64,000 bases of DNA, taken from NCBI RefSeq assembly GCF_030504645.1, contig NZ_JAUKWQ010000016.1, positions 1 to 64,000 on the forward strand. The letters are read 5' to 3'. Both the position numbers and the translations under genes were made by a program. The DNA comes from Rhizobium oryzicola. Lineage in GTDB: Bacteria; Pseudomonadota; Alphaproteobacteria; Rhizobiales; Rhizobiaceae. The notes below the pieces were generated by a model that was not told the origin of the DNA, made no database searches, and saw only the letters and a list, made by a program, of their open reading frames with translations. Each line of letters begins with the position of its first letter. Position 1 is the first letter of the stretch. Of this stretch, positions 1-8,039 are shown in pieces.

Positions 1-44
1 TTCGACTGGCGCTTCAGCTTCTCGGCAATGGCATTCAGGATCAT
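1..44 (-). CDS. IS6-family transposase, N-terminal 14 residues (partial)
   Basis: An ATG at 44-42 on the minus strand opens MILNAIAEKLKRQS, which runs off the window edge. This resembles the start of IS6-type transposases of rhizobia. It lies about 80 bases inside the putative IS end, a normal distance. Too little is visible for a domain call. Confidence 0.35.
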   Translation of the reverse strand, partial: MILNAIAEKLKRQS

Positions 45-126
45 GACTACGCTCCGCTACATCGGGAGCGGAATTTCCACCGTTGTGGTCAACAGCTCGT
101 TAACCAGAAAAATTTGCGACACGCCC
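1..126 (-). mobile_element. IS6-family insertion sequence, 5' end only
   Basis: Read on the minus strand, about 126 to 108 gives GGGCGTGTCGCAAATTTTT, which resembles the terminal inverted repeat of rhizobial IS6-family elements. It is followed by an open frame entering at 44 and leaving the window at 1. Only the left end is present, so the other end and any target duplication cannot be checked. The family assignment is from memory of related ends, not from a search. Confidence 0.45.
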
Positions 127-404
127 GGCTAGAGACTTGCCACGACCTGACTTGATCAGTAGCCAATATGGGTCGATCGGGAGAGGCTGTAAATGTCGGT
201 ACCGATTTTTGCCCAAGATGCATGTGATTGAAGGCGAAGCCGCAGCGCAACCGATCGTCACCCGAATGGGCGGAGACAGCGCCTGCTGGCTCCGTGCCGA
301 AGGCATAGAGCGGGGTCGCAAAGCGATGCGCTAAAGTAGCTATTCAGGGTAGACTTTCGAGGTACCATCTTTATTTGTTCCAGAGGAATAACGATTAATT
401 TCCA

Positions 405-938
405 GTGTGGTTGGTGGCAATGGCAGGTTTCGGACTCGAGCAGTGGGTAAGCTATCTCGGACTTGAACGCGTTGACGACCCGAACAAAGATCATCCGGTT
501 TATCGCAAGCGGCTCGACGGAAAGATCATCGATCTCAAGGAACTGGATCTGCTTGTTGCTCAGAGACTGCGTGACCTGCGAACCGACCGACAGATTGCGC
601 AAGCCAAAGTCGCTACACTGCTGGGGGTGAAAGAGGCGACCTATTCCCGTTACGAGAACGCCTCTTCCTTGATGACCGTCGGACGGCTGATCCACGTTTT
701 CGAGGTCCTGGATATCACTCCGGAAGAGTTCTTCGATCCCTTCGTCAACGAACGACCTATTCATCCCAAAGGCAAGTCACGCAAAGACGTGAGAAACAAG
801 CTGATGGGAGAAACGGTCGACCACCTGAAGAAGCTCGACGATACGGCCTTGAAGATGGTGCATGACCTGGTGATCGCCATGGAGCCCCGGACGATCGGAA
901 GGCAGAAAAGGAATGGCGCGGCGAAAGCCGCGCCATGA
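405..938 (+). CDS. XRE-family helix-turn-helix transcriptional regulator
   Basis: 177 aa from GTG 405, or 172 aa from ATG 420; an AGAGGA at 382-387 is far from both, so the start is uncertain. A lambda-repressor-like HTH spans about residues 48-105: after RLRDLRTDRQIAQAKVA comes the recognition-helix part KEATYSRYENA. The C-terminal third is charged and ends in a basic tail. It is a paralogue of the protein at 51303-51917: both have an N-terminal extension containing P-x-YR, then the HTH with YSRYE and a conserved R-hydrophobic-IH motif. This suggests a plasmid-borne regulator family. The target is unknown. Confidence 0.8.
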   Translation: MWLVAMAGFGLEQWVSYLGLERVDDPNKDHPVYRKRLDGKIIDLKELDLLVAQRLRDLRTDRQIAQAKVATLLGVKEATYSRYENASSLMTVGRLIHVFEVLDITPEEFFDPFVNERPIHPKGKSRKDVRNKLMGETVDHLKKLDDTALKMVHDLVIAMEPRTIGRQKRNGAAKAAP

Positions 939-1106
939 CACTCAGCGGGGTGGCTTTGGTTTCCGCCGCGCGCCGGCCGCCATCGGCGATCAGCCGGCGC
1001 TCATGCGGCGTCCTTTCTAGATTAACGAAGCCTGCACCAAACCACTAAACGCATAATCCACTTCCTTGGCGTAGCAGGACGGCTTTCCAAGGAACAGACA
1101 GGTGTT

Positions 1107-1685
1107 TTGGTGCTCCCGGAACTATCGACAATTGCCAAAGAAATCGGCAACGCTTCGCTAATGCAGGCGGTCGCCATCTTCATCGCTTTATTCACATTGA
1201 GCACGAAGATCCGCAACGCTTGGAAGGAACGGCACGCTGCCCGTATCCAGGCAGAAGAAAAGTTCTTCTCTGGTCGAGAAAAGACGGATGCTGTCCTGCA
1301 GCTTGCCTATGAGCAGAGCTTCGGATCTCACGCAACAGTACCAGAAATTAAGGCATTGCTGGACCACCCTATCGACGCAGTGGGCGTTGCTCGGGCACGC
1401 GCAAAAGCCGGGCCGCATGTGATTTGGACGGGAACATGGTTTGTGATGCGTAGCAACGTGTCTAACGGCTGGAGATTGTTTCTTTATGCCGCGTGGGTGC
1501 TGATTCCTGGGGTAGTTGGTGTTGCAACCTTGGCCTATGCTGTACCCGCACTTTTGTACGCGCAGTACCTGATCGGCTCCCTGCTCTTGGCCGAGACGGC
1601 TGTCTTGTTTGCAGCTTGTTTTTCGAATTTTCGGGACTTCGACAAGTATGCTGCCGCTCGTCGCTTGACTAAGAGCAGACCTTGA
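1107..1685 (+). CDS. hypothetical inner-membrane protein
   Basis: 192 aa, family not recognised. There is one hydrophobic segment near residues 17-32 (LMQAVAIFIALFTLS), a soluble charged middle (about 35-115), then two long hydrophobic stretches at about 124-150 and 153-172. This predicts three membrane passes with a cytoplasmic or periplasmic domain of roughly 85 residues. It stands alone between a regulator and a convergent gene, with no operon partner. Small membrane proteins of unknown role are common in plasmid accessory regions; no function is inferred. Confidence 0.6.
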   Translation: MVLPELSTIAKEIGNASLMQAVAIFIALFTLSTKIRNAWKERHAARIQAEEKFFSGREKTDAVLQLAYEQSFGSHATVPEIKALLDHPIDAVGVARARAKAGPHVIWTGTWFVMRSNVSNGWRLFLYAAWVLIPGVVGVATLAYAVPALLYAQYLIGSLLLAETAVLFAACFSNFRDFDKYAAARRLTKSRP

Positions 1686-1719
1686 AGCTCGCCAACTTGG
1701 TACCACCACAAGGCATGCT

Positions 1720-2067
1720 TCAGTGAAGCGAAGTAGCCGGCTCCTGCAGCAGCTTTACCATCTGCCTCACAACCGTTCGCAGCTTCCTCCAATCGCGTAG
1801 ATCGCCTTCGTTCACCCGCTCCTGGATTGCGGTCAGTATCCATCCGACGCAGGCGATATCGTCTGCAGCGCGATACTCGTCCGACCGATGAAAGCAAGCG
1901 ATAATGCGAGGGCGCGCGCCTTCCTCAGTCTTCGGAATCTTCGAGACCAAGTCCTGCGCTTCTCGATAAGCCCTCGCCACACGCTTGAGATCGTCCGGCC
2001 CGGCTTGGGTAATCATGCCGACGGTCCACATCAGGGTATTTGAAAGGTGTTCCACTTCGTCAGTCAT
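1720..2067 (-). CDS. hypothetical protein
   Basis: 115 aa, not recognised. The start is placed at ATG 2067 (MTDEVEHLSN) because GAGGACGAGG lies just upstream; the open frame continues further without a better start. The product is soluble and mostly helical in appearance, with no signal peptide or metal-binding cluster. It is divergent from umuDC and convergent with the membrane protein at 1107-1685. Confidence 0.6.
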   Translation of the reverse strand: MTDEVEHLSNTLMWTVGMITQAGPDDLKRVARAYREAQDLVSKIPKTEEGARPRIIACFHRSDEYRAADDIACVGWILTAIQERVNEGDLRDWRKLRTVVRQMVKLLQEPATSLH

Positions 2068-2194
2068 GGTGATCCTCGTCCTCTCCACTGTGACAGTGCT
2101 CCGAAAAGCTACCACCATGCCGACACTCGCGTTAGCTGCAGATCTGCAGATTAGGATCGCGTAATCTTCTATCTTGATTTTTGACGCCCCATGT

Positions 2195-2209
2195 GTTCCC
2201 TGTTTGTTC
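2195..2209 (+). promoter_or_regulatory. LexA (SOS) box upstream of umuDC
   Basis: GTTCCCTGTTTGTTC matches the alphaproteobacterial LexA site GTTC-N7-GTTC exactly. It sits 34 bases before the umuD start, where binding would block transcription. This predicts DNA-damage induction of umuD, umuC and possibly the small gene at 3970. Confidence 0.85.
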
Positions 2210-2242
2210 CTTTCGCTACCAGTCGTGAAAGGATCGAATTGA

Positions 2243-2674
2243 ATGCTCGCCGGCCTGAAAATCGAGGCAGAAATCTATGTGCCTCTCATGCTCCACGGGT
2301 TATGCGCCGGCTTTCCATCACCCGCAGATGACTACATCGAAGAGTCTATCGACCTTACAAAGCTCCTGATTCGGAATCCGCCGGCAACCTTCCTGTGGAA
2401 GGTCGACGGCAATTCGATGCGGGACGCCGGGATCTTCCACGGGGATCTGATCGTGGTCGACCGAAGCGTGCGGCCGGTCGATGGCGATATTGTCGTGGCG
2501 ACCGTGCACGGCGAGCGATCCTTGAAGCGGCTGCGCATGACGGGTGGTCGTCCGCGGCTGATGTTTGAGAATTCAGATATGCCGCTGTTCGACCTTCCGG
2601 AGATCGCGGAAGTCGAGATCTGGGGCGTCGCACTTTGCAACGTACATTGGCTGCGACCGAGGAAGCAGGGATGA
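2243..2674 (+). CDS. umuD: UmuD-like S24 peptidase, translesion polymerase subunit
   Basis: 143 aa, the normal UmuD length. After RecA-stimulated self-cleavage, UmuD' joins UmuC to form the error-prone DNA polymerase V. The cleavage region reads AGFPSP (residues 22-27), with an Ala-Gly bond as in plasmid MucA rather than Cys-Gly as in E. coli UmuD. The catalytic dyad is Ser58 in GNSM and Lys95 in SLKR. The SOS box at 2195-2209 predicts LexA control. The stop overlaps the umuC start (ATGA), giving translational coupling. Confidence 0.92.
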   Translation: MLAGLKIEAEIYVPLMLHGLCAGFPSPADDYIEESIDLTKLLIRNPPATFLWKVDGNSMRDAGIFHGDLIVVDRSVRPVDGDIVVATVHGERSLKRLRMTGGRPRLMFENSDMPLFDLPEIAEVEIWGVALCNVHWLRPRKQG

Positions 2675-3942
2675 CCTCATTCGCACTGATTGACGGCAAC
2701 TCATTCTATTGCTCTTGCGAGCGCGTCTTTGACCCTGCCATCGCCAAGCGGCCGGTGATCGTTCTGTCCAACAACGACGGATGCGCCGTTGCCAGAACGG
2801 CGGAGGCCAAGGCGCTCGGCATTGGCATGGGCGAACCCTACTTCAAGATCCGCGATCTCTGTCGTGACAATGATGTGGCGGTCTACTCCAGCAACTACAC
2901 CCTTTATGGCGACATGAGCGCCAGGCTGAATGCGATCTACCGGCAATGGTCTCCGGATGTTGAGGTCTATTCGATCGATGAAAGCTTTTTGGATATGACC
3001 GACATCAGGCCCGTCGATCGCGTCGCCTTCGGCCGCGATCTTCGGTCCACGGTTCAACAATGGACCGGGATCCCGACATGTGTCGGCATTGGCCCGAGCA
3101 AGACACTGGCGAAGTTCGCAAACCACATTGCAAAGAAGAACCCGGAGCTTGGCGGCGTCTGCGACCTGACAGATGCAGCCGTTCGGCAAAGCTGGCTCGA
3201 TCGCGTCGAGGTCGGGGAGGTTTGGGGCGTCGGATCGGCATCAGAGCGAAAGCTATTCGGCCTGGGCATTGAGACGGCCGGCGACCTAGCGCGCGTTGAT
3301 GCGCGGCTCGCCCGCAATCTTCTGAGCGTGGTGGGCGAGAGGACGGTTCTGGAGCTGCAGGGCATTTCATGCCTGCCGCTTGAAGACGTGCCGCCACAAC
3401 GGAAGGGCTGCGCCGTGACCCGATCCTTTGGAACGCCGGTTACGGATCTGAGCGGAATGCTCGAGGCGGTCGCGGCCTATGCGATGAGGGCAGGAGAGAA
3501 GCTGCGCCGGCATGGTCTCGAGGCGACACATATGGCGGTCTTCATGCATACGTCGCGCTTTAACTCGAAGGACAAGCCGCACTCGGCTCAAACGACAGTC
3601 CATTTTCCCGAGGCTTCGAACGATACTTTTGACCTGATCCGGGCCGCTCAGAGCGGAGCGCGCAAGATCTTCAGGGACGGCCATCGCTACGCAAAGGCCG
3701 GCATCATCATGAACGATCTGGTGCGGGCGGCGTCACAGCCGCGGCCCCTGTTCGATGCGCGGGACCGTGACCAGTCGGAACGGTTGATGACAGCCCTGGA
3801 TGCGGTCAATGGGAAATTTGGGCGTGGCTCGCTTATCCCGGCCTCGGCCGGCATCAAGCGCGACTGGCAGACGAAGTTTGACCGTCGGTCGCCGCGCTAC
3901 ACCACGAATATCAAAGAACTGCCCGTAGCCGTGGCGCGCTAG
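2671..3942 (+). CDS. umuC: UmuC-like Y-family DNA polymerase (Pol V catalytic subunit)
   Basis: 423 aa from ATG 2671, which overlaps the umuD stop; a longer frame exists upstream but lacks support. Y-family signatures are present: [19 protein letters not shown] at the N terminus with the first catalytic Asp, SNNDGC, and [11 protein letters not shown] with the second acidic pair in the palm. A helix-hairpin-helix region ([22 protein letters not shown]) and the little-finger domain follow. The last 60 residues resemble the UmuC C-terminal tail. It would bypass DNA lesions under SOS control, perhaps helping the host or damaged plasmid DNA. Confidence 0.93.
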   Translation: MTSFALIDGNSFYCSCERVFDPAIAKRPVIVLSNNDGCAVARTAEAKALGIGMGEPYFKIRDLCRDNDVAVYSSNYTLYGDMSARLNAIYRQWSPDVEVYSIDESFLDMTDIRPVDRVAFGRDLRSTVQQWTGIPTCVGIGPSKTLAKFANHIAKKNPELGGVCDLTDAAVRQSWLDRVEVGEVWGVGSASERKLFGLGIETAGDLARVDARLARNLLSVVGERTVLELQGISCLPLEDVPPQRKGCAVTRSFGTPVTDLSGMLEAVAAYAMRAGEKLRRHGLEATHMAVFMHTSRFNSKDKPHSAQTTVHFPEASNDTFDLIRAAQSGARKIFRDGHRYAKAGIIMNDLVRAASQPRPLFDARDRDQSERLMTALDAVNGKFGRGSLIPASAGIKRDWQTKFDRRSPRYTTNIKELPVAVAR

Positions 3943-3969
3943 CAAACGAAGAAGAAGCGAGGGATTTGG

Positions 3970-4206
3970 ATGAGCCTGCCTCGGCTGAAGGATTACCGGG
4001 CGGAAACGATCGACGTTGAGTGCCGGCGCTGCGACCGTTACGCAGTACTCGATCGGAAGGCATTGGTGAAGAAATACGGCGCCAGCTGTCAGTTCGTCGA
4101 CCTGAAGCGCGCCCTCGCGATTGGGTGCGACCGGAGGGGGTCAGATCAGTGTGAGGCGCGGTTTCCCTGCCTCCTGCGGATCGGCGTCCTCATAGAACGG
4201 GGTTAG
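3970..4206 (+). CDS. hypothetical small Cys-rich protein downstream of umuC
   Basis: 78 aa, 27 bases after umuC with GAGGGA just upstream, so probably the third gene of the SOS operon. Six cysteines occur: Cys-x2-Cys at residues 18-21 (CRRC), C36, C48, C56 and C62. The arrangement would suit a small zinc-binding fold, but no family is recognised. Its stop overlaps by a few bases the convergent gene at 4203. Confidence 0.55.
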   Translation: MSLPRLKDYRAETIDVECRRCDRYAVLDRKALVKKYGASCQFVDLKRALAIGCDRRGSDQCEARFPCLLRIGVLIERG

Positions 4207-4424
4207 TCTCTGAAGCGGCGGCTCGCCAGGATAAACACCAAGCCTAAGCCTAAGAACGGCAGAGAGTAGGCGAGGGCATTGGGATACTTCCATGGCGCCG
4301 GGGGAAGGTTGCTACATCCGCCCGCGCCGTCCAGACCGCAACTGAGGCTCGCTACAAAGTACCAGAAGCCGACTGCAAACAGGCAGACGGCAATTCCTGA
4401 GAATAGAAAGACGCGCTTGATCAT
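4203..4424 (-). CDS. hypothetical small membrane protein
   Basis: 73 aa with two hydrophobic segments: residues 4-26 (a signal-anchor-like start) and about 50-67. Between them is a short loop holding two cysteines (SCGLDGAGGCS), probably outside the cytoplasm. It is tail to tail with the preceding gene. Function unknown. Confidence 0.5.
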   Translation of the reverse strand: MIKRVFLFSGIAVCLFAVGFWYFVASLSCGLDGAGGCSNLPPAPWKYPNALAYSLPFLGLGLVFILASRRFRD

Positions 4425-4466
4425 AGCGCGACAATACCCATGACGCCGGCATTGGAAAGAGCCGCC

Positions 4467-4631
4467 CTAGTGGGGCGGCTCGGCGCTGATCAGCGCATCG
4501 AATGCGGCCTCTTCTTCGGCAAGCTTCGCTTCGACCGCCGCCAGCTCGGCTGCGATCTGCTGACGCTCGGGCCGGTCGATGGACGCTGCAAGCTCGGCGC
4601 GTAATTCGTTGATGTGGTCGTAAGTGGTCAT
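4467..4631 (-). CDS. hypothetical 54-aa coiled-coil protein
   Basis: Starts at ATG 4631, preceded by a good ribosome site (AAAGGAG, spacing about 7). The sequence is Ala/Glu-rich with heptad-like spacing over residues 8-45 (HINELRAELAASIDR and then AAELAAVEAKLAEEEAA). This predicts a short helical hairpin or coiled coil. Function unknown. Confidence 0.5.
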   Translation of the reverse strand: MTTYDHINELRAELAASIDRPERQQIAAELAAVEAKLAEEEAAFDALISAEPPH

Positions 4632-4893
4632 CGTCGGCTCCTTTGAATGAAAACAAAGGTGCGGGACCGACAAGGGAGGGTTTGGGTCAATGACCGCCGG
4701 AGGCGGCCTACGGGGCGTGGGGGAGCCGATTTCGTTGCGCAGCGGCGAAATTGGGGGGACCGCGCATCATTGACGCGAACCCTCGCTTGTCGGTGTAATT
4801 GGATGATGTTGAGAGAGAATATACCTCTCCGTATGGCACCATCCTGTCCGGAACCAGTTGCACAACCCGTCGTTTTGGCGACGGAGGTTTCGG

Positions 4894-5078
4894 ATGGCAG
4901 ATCAAAGCAAGTTTTTCAGGCAGCTCGCTTCGAGTGACATGGTGCGCAAGGCAGCGCAGAGGCATGAGAGGCTTCAGCCGAACCGGACGACGATCGGATC
5001 CAGTCGCTACTTGAGCGGCTGTCTGAAGCCGAAAAGCGTTCGTCGACAAGCAGCGCGCAGGACCAGAATGCGCAGTGA
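4894..5078 (+). pseudogene. small hypothetical gene, probably frameshifted
   Basis: ATG 4894 has GGAGG at 4883-4887. The first frame gives MADQSKFFRQLASSDMVRKA and reads well to about 4980. It then turns into an Arg/Ser-rich stretch with unnatural composition and ends at 5121. A one-base change of frame near 4978-4984 gives instead a well-behaved acidic helix (DRIQSLLERLSEAEKRS) ending at TGA 5076-5078. A strong terminator follows at 5191. This suggests a real gene of about 61 residues with a frameshift, or a sequencing error. Confidence 0.4.
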
Positions 5079-5190
5079 TCAGCTTGCAGGCCGCCGATCG
5101 GGCCACCATATAGAATCTTGATTGACACAGCGGGTCCTCCCAGCCGCCGCGTCGATCGTTCCCCTCTGGAGGCTTAGACCTTCACACCTC

Positions 5191-5220
5191 AAGGGCCGCG
5201 GCTTCCGCTGGCCCTTTTTC
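5191..5220 (+). terminator. intrinsic terminator
   Basis: AAGGGCC (5191-5197) pairs with GGCCCTT (5210-5216), with further pairing inside the loop, followed by a T-run to 5219. The orientation suits the small gene at 4894. The opposite strand lacks a U-tract. Confidence 0.75.
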
Positions 5221-5236
5221 TTTGGCGACAGATAAA

Positions 5237-5533
5237 TCAGCCGCAGGTGGCCCGAGTGACCAGTTCCGTGGCGGGATCAGTCTCGATCGTCACCCGATCC
5301 TCTCTGAAGTCCTGGGTTACCATGTCGCCGGGTTGGATCTGGCGAACAGTCTTTGCGCCAGTCAGCTGCATCGCCTCGGCGTCTGTCGGCTTTTCCTTGC
5401 CGACCAACCCTTGCGCGGCTTCCGCTTTGCACGGACCTGCTGCCGGCGATGAAGCTCCATCCGCGCTGCAACCAGATGAGGCCAAAGCCACACAGGCGGC
5501 GACCATAGGGAAGGAATAGAACGGCGACTTCAT
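5237..5533 (-). CDS. peptidase-inhibitor I78-like lipoprotein
   Basis: 98 aa. The N terminus is a lipoprotein signal with lipobox ALASSGC (Cys about residue 22), so the mature protein is probably anchored on the periplasmic side. The C-terminal 55 residues match the I78 pattern: LVGK, then LTGAKTVRQIQPGDMVTQDF, then a final strand ending ATCG. Proven family members inhibit serine peptidases. It stands just downstream of yedK on the same strand but with its own signals. Confidence 0.75.
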   Translation of the reverse strand: MKSPFYSFPMVAACVALASSGCSADGASSPAAGPCKAEAAQGLVGKEKPTDAEAMQLTGAKTVRQIQPGDMVTQDFREDRVTIETDPATELVTRATCG

Positions 5534-5558
5534 CGGGAATCTCCTTGCTCTGAAGCTC

Positions 5559-6242
5559 CTACAAGGAGTTCAGGATTGGCTTTTTCGTGTCGCTGCCATC
5601 ATAGCGAGATGAGTTCACCTCCCGGCCGACACGGTAAAACTCGAGCTGGCTGTCGATCTGGTTTTCAACAAGGAAGGCTTTCGCTTCAGCACCCTGAACA
5701 GAGGCATCCAACCAGGTCTCATAGGCAGATGGATCCAGCATGACGGGCATCCGCGTATGAATATGAGCGATGTGATCGACGGCCGGCGCTGTGATGATCG
5801 TGCAGCTGGTGATGCCTAGCTTGTCGTTATGCGCCCATAGCCCGGCGAAGGAGAAAGGCTTCCCCTCGGGGAGCTGCAACAGCCATGGGTCTTTCTTGCC
5901 GTCCTCTTCGCTTGTGGTCCATTCGAAATAACCATCAGCCGGAATAAGGCAACGCTTCGACTTGAAGGGTTCTCGAAATGCCCCTGACGTGTCGACTGTC
6001 TCAATCCTGGCATTGAACATTGCCGCTTTCGGCAGCTCTTTTGCGAAGAAGGGCACGAGCCACCAGCGCCCGTAGTCAATTTCTAGCGCGCCGGCTTTGT
6101 CCTTATGGGCGAAATAGACGCTCTGTGTCGGCGCGATGTTGTAGCGCGGCGGCATGTTGGACGGAGGCGGGGTCTCTGCATGGATATTGTAGAGGGCAGG
6201 GATCTCGGCCCAAGTCATGGTGTTGGTAAAACGGCCACACAT
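5559..6242 (-). CDS. yedK: SRAP-domain (YedK/HMCES) abasic-site crosslinking protein
   Basis: 227 aa, the usual length. It starts MCGRF: after Met removal, Cys2 forms the covalent thiazolidine link with abasic sites in single-stranded DNA. Other SRAP motifs are NIAPTQ (about 36-41), FNARIET (about 96-102), PADGYFEW with the conserved Glu, and HTRMPVML with the active-site His. The family shields abasic DNA. Its nearness to umuDC places two damage-tolerance functions together, but no LexA box was found directly upstream of this gene. Confidence 0.93.
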   Translation of the reverse strand: MCGRFTNTMTWAEIPALYNIHAETPPPSNMPPRYNIAPTQSVYFAHKDKAGALEIDYGRWWLVPFFAKELPKAAMFNARIETVDTSGAFREPFKSKRCLIPADGYFEWTTSEEDGKKDPWLLQLPEGKPFSFAGLWAHNDKLGITSCTIITAPAVDHIAHIHTRMPVMLDPSAYETWLDASVQGAEAKAFLVENQIDSQLEFYRVGREVNSSRYDGSDTKKPILNSL

Positions 6243-6260
6243 TCACTGCCCCTCGATTTT

Positions 6261-6464
6261 CTATCCAATCAGACCATAATACAGATCCCACAACCAGTTT
6301 TCGCGTGGCTGAGCGTTGGTGAGGCAGTCCAATGATCGTGGCTGCGCCAGATCAATATCACAAACGCCCGTCACTAACGCGTATCTTTGACGCTCGACGT
6401 CTGCCAACCGCCAGCCCATCCAGACGCATCCTGCCATAAGAACAACGATTAGAAGATTCCTCAC
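6261..6464 (-). CDS. hypothetical small membrane protein
   Basis: 67 aa, on the same strand as yedK and 18 bases upstream of it. One N-terminal hydrophobic segment (residues 3-20, LLIVVLMAGCVWMGWRLA) could be a signal anchor. The rest is short, with two cysteines and aromatic residues near the end. Not recognised. Confidence 0.45.
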   Translation of the reverse strand: MRNLLIVVLMAGCVWMGWRLADVERQRYALVTGVCDIDLAQPRSLDCLTNAQPRENWLWDLYYGLIG

Positions 6465-6544
6465 GCCAGACCCTCCATTCAGTTATCGAACGAACTTCTA
6501 AAATAGCTCTTCTCTCGACACCGAGGCGCCACTAACGAGAATGG

Positions 6545-6832
6545 TCAGAACAACCAACCCGGATCACTTGAGAGTGCCCGCATCGCCGCTTTCGGCTCCT
6601 TAGCGAGTATCAAAAACAAAGCTCTTGTAGCTGCATCAGGCTTCCGGCGTCCTTGTTCATAGGCCTCTACAGTTCTGGCCGGAATATGGGTCAGCCTCTC
6701 GAATTCCCGGCACGAACTCGCGACGCTGCGCCTGATCGCTTGTATCACCGCAGGTGTCAGCTCATTCTTCGCGGTACTTCCAATCAGGTCCAGAAAGGCA
6801 TCAAGTGGAAGATTACTTGGGAAGTTGTTCAT
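6545..6832 (-). CDS. small HTH (XRE/HigA-like) DNA-binding protein
   Basis: 95 aa. Residues 36-80 (CREFERLTHIPARTVEAYEQG, then RRKPDAATRALFLILAKEP) match the second half of an XRE helix-turn-helix of the type in YiaG/HigA-like antitoxins. The usual first helix is degenerate. It begins at the edge of a region with three nested inverted repeats (6874-6966) that could be its operators. No toxin partner is visible next to it. Confidence 0.65.
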   Translation of the reverse strand: MNNFPSNLPLDAFLDLIGSTAKNELTPAVIQAIRRSVASSCREFERLTHIPARTVEAYEQGRRKPDAATRALFLILAKEPKAAMRALSSDPGWLF

Positions 6833-6873
6833 GAGGGCGGTCCAGCAGAGGTCTTCTTGATCCGCTAAAAAAC

Positions 6874-6966
6874 GGTGTTTTGGTCGCTACGTCAATGACG
6901 TATCATACAGTTCACGAAACCAGCTTCATGAACTGAATTCTCTTTACCCTGAACCACCAAAACACG
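6874..6966. repeat. three nested inverted repeats in a promoter region
   Basis: Outer pair: GTGTTTTGG (6875-6883) and CCAAAACAC (6957-6965), perfect 9-base arms. Inside lie a perfect palindrome TACGTCA-A-TGACGTA (6888-6902) and a 28-base imperfect palindrome CAGTTCA(C/T)GAA (6908-6935, one mismatch per arm). They sit between the divergent HTH gene (6832) and the operon at 7098. Likely operators; an origin-like role is possible. Confidence 0.6.
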
Positions 6967-7097
6967 GATTGAATCTCAAACAAAACAATTATTTAAGCAT
7001 ATCGACTGAGCGGAACTGCGGGGAACTGTATCTATAAAGAAAGGAATGGCGGCGCTAAATTTTTCGACATGGTAGTTTTCACCCCTAGGAGGCCCCG

Positions 7098-7235
7098 ATG
7101 TCTGAGTTGATCGACCGTCTTTTTTCGATGCTGCGCATACCGCCTGAGCACCATGGATTTGTAATCAGTCTCGCTGCGATCGCATTGTCCGGCTACGCGA
7201 TCTACGCCGTGCTCTCTGTCGTACAAGGACGCTAA
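7098..7235 (+). CDS. 45-aa single-pass membrane peptide
   Basis: ATG 7098 follows AGGAGG (7087-7092). The product starts MSELIDRLFSMLRIPPEHHG, followed by one membrane segment, FVISLAAIALSGYAIYAVL. The stop at 7233-7235 is 2 bases before the ATG of the next gene, so the two are almost certainly co-translated. Unrecognised. Confidence 0.55.
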   Translation: MSELIDRLFSMLRIPPEHHGFVISLAAIALSGYAIYAVLSVVQGR

Positions 7236-7237
7236 CG

Positions 7238-7921
7238 ATGATGCGCACATGGGTTCCCTTGCCCACCGTCTGGATCGAGCAACAGGGGCTAAAGCAATTC
7301 GCATGGTCTGATGGAGGCGGAGGCTCTGATCAAGCCTCTGCGCTCATATGCCTGATGCTTATCGCTCACCACACCGACGGCTTTGGACTAGCGAGGCTGA
7401 CTTACGGGAAGATTGGAGACATAGCAGGGTTAAGCCGCAGCAAAATTTCCGGCGGCTTGGAGGTACTTGCTGAGCGCGGCCTCATTATCAAGGAGCAGGA
7501 GCGAAGTGTGGTTCGGCTTTCTAACCTCAACACGGCCGTCGGGGGATGGGGAATGCTGCCTGCAAAGGGCCTCTACTCGACAACAGGCCGGATTCCGTTT
7601 TTCCGCCGCCTTCACCTCCGTCATCGTGCGGAACTAGATGCACTGAAGCTGTACCTTCTTTTCGTCGCACGTCGCGACATCACGCGAAACGTTGTTGACT
7701 TGAGTTATGACAAAATCCGGGAGTACGCAGGCATTAGCAGGAAAAAGATCCCCGATGCTCTGTCTCTGTTGTCTGTTAATGGTTTGATCCGTCACGAACG
7801 ACAACCCAGCGACATCAATGATTATGCCACTATGAACTCCTATCGGCTTTCATACCTGGACTCGTACCGACATCCAGGCACGACTGGTCGCGCCCAGTTA
7901 GTGGCCGCCAAAGAGCTCTGA
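7238..7921 (+). CDS. protein with two winged-helix-like domains
   Basis: 227 aa. Two repeated winged-helix patterns are visible: about residues 35-90 (YGKIGDIAGLSRSKISGGLEVL, ending in GLI) and about 150-195 (YDKIREYAGISRKKIPDALSLL, ending in GLIRHERQ). Both look like the helix-turn-helix plus wing found in plasmid replication or transfer regulators. It starts 2 bases after the membrane-peptide gene. The region of nested inverted repeats upstream could be its binding site. No enzymatic motif is seen, and a specific role cannot be assigned. Confidence 0.6.
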   Translation: MMRTWVPLPTVWIEQQGLKQFAWSDGGGGSDQASALICLMLIAHHTDGFGLARLTYGKIGDIAGLSRSKISGGLEVLAERGLIIKEQERSVVRLSNLNTAVGGWGMLPAKGLYSTTGRIPFFRRLHLRHRAELDALKLYLLFVARRDITRNVVDLSYDKIREYAGISRKKIPDALSLLSVNGLIRHERQPSDINDYATMNSYRLSYLDSYRHPGTTGRAQLVAAKEL

Positions 7922-8039
7922 TGCCATTCAACAACCGGACCACAAAGATTCGCTTCATTAAGGTATACGTGCTGAGACAGAGGTGGCTCGGTTTGTCTGA
8001 ACAGTTTCGGGCGTTTTGCTAAGTGGATTTCCGCCTCGA

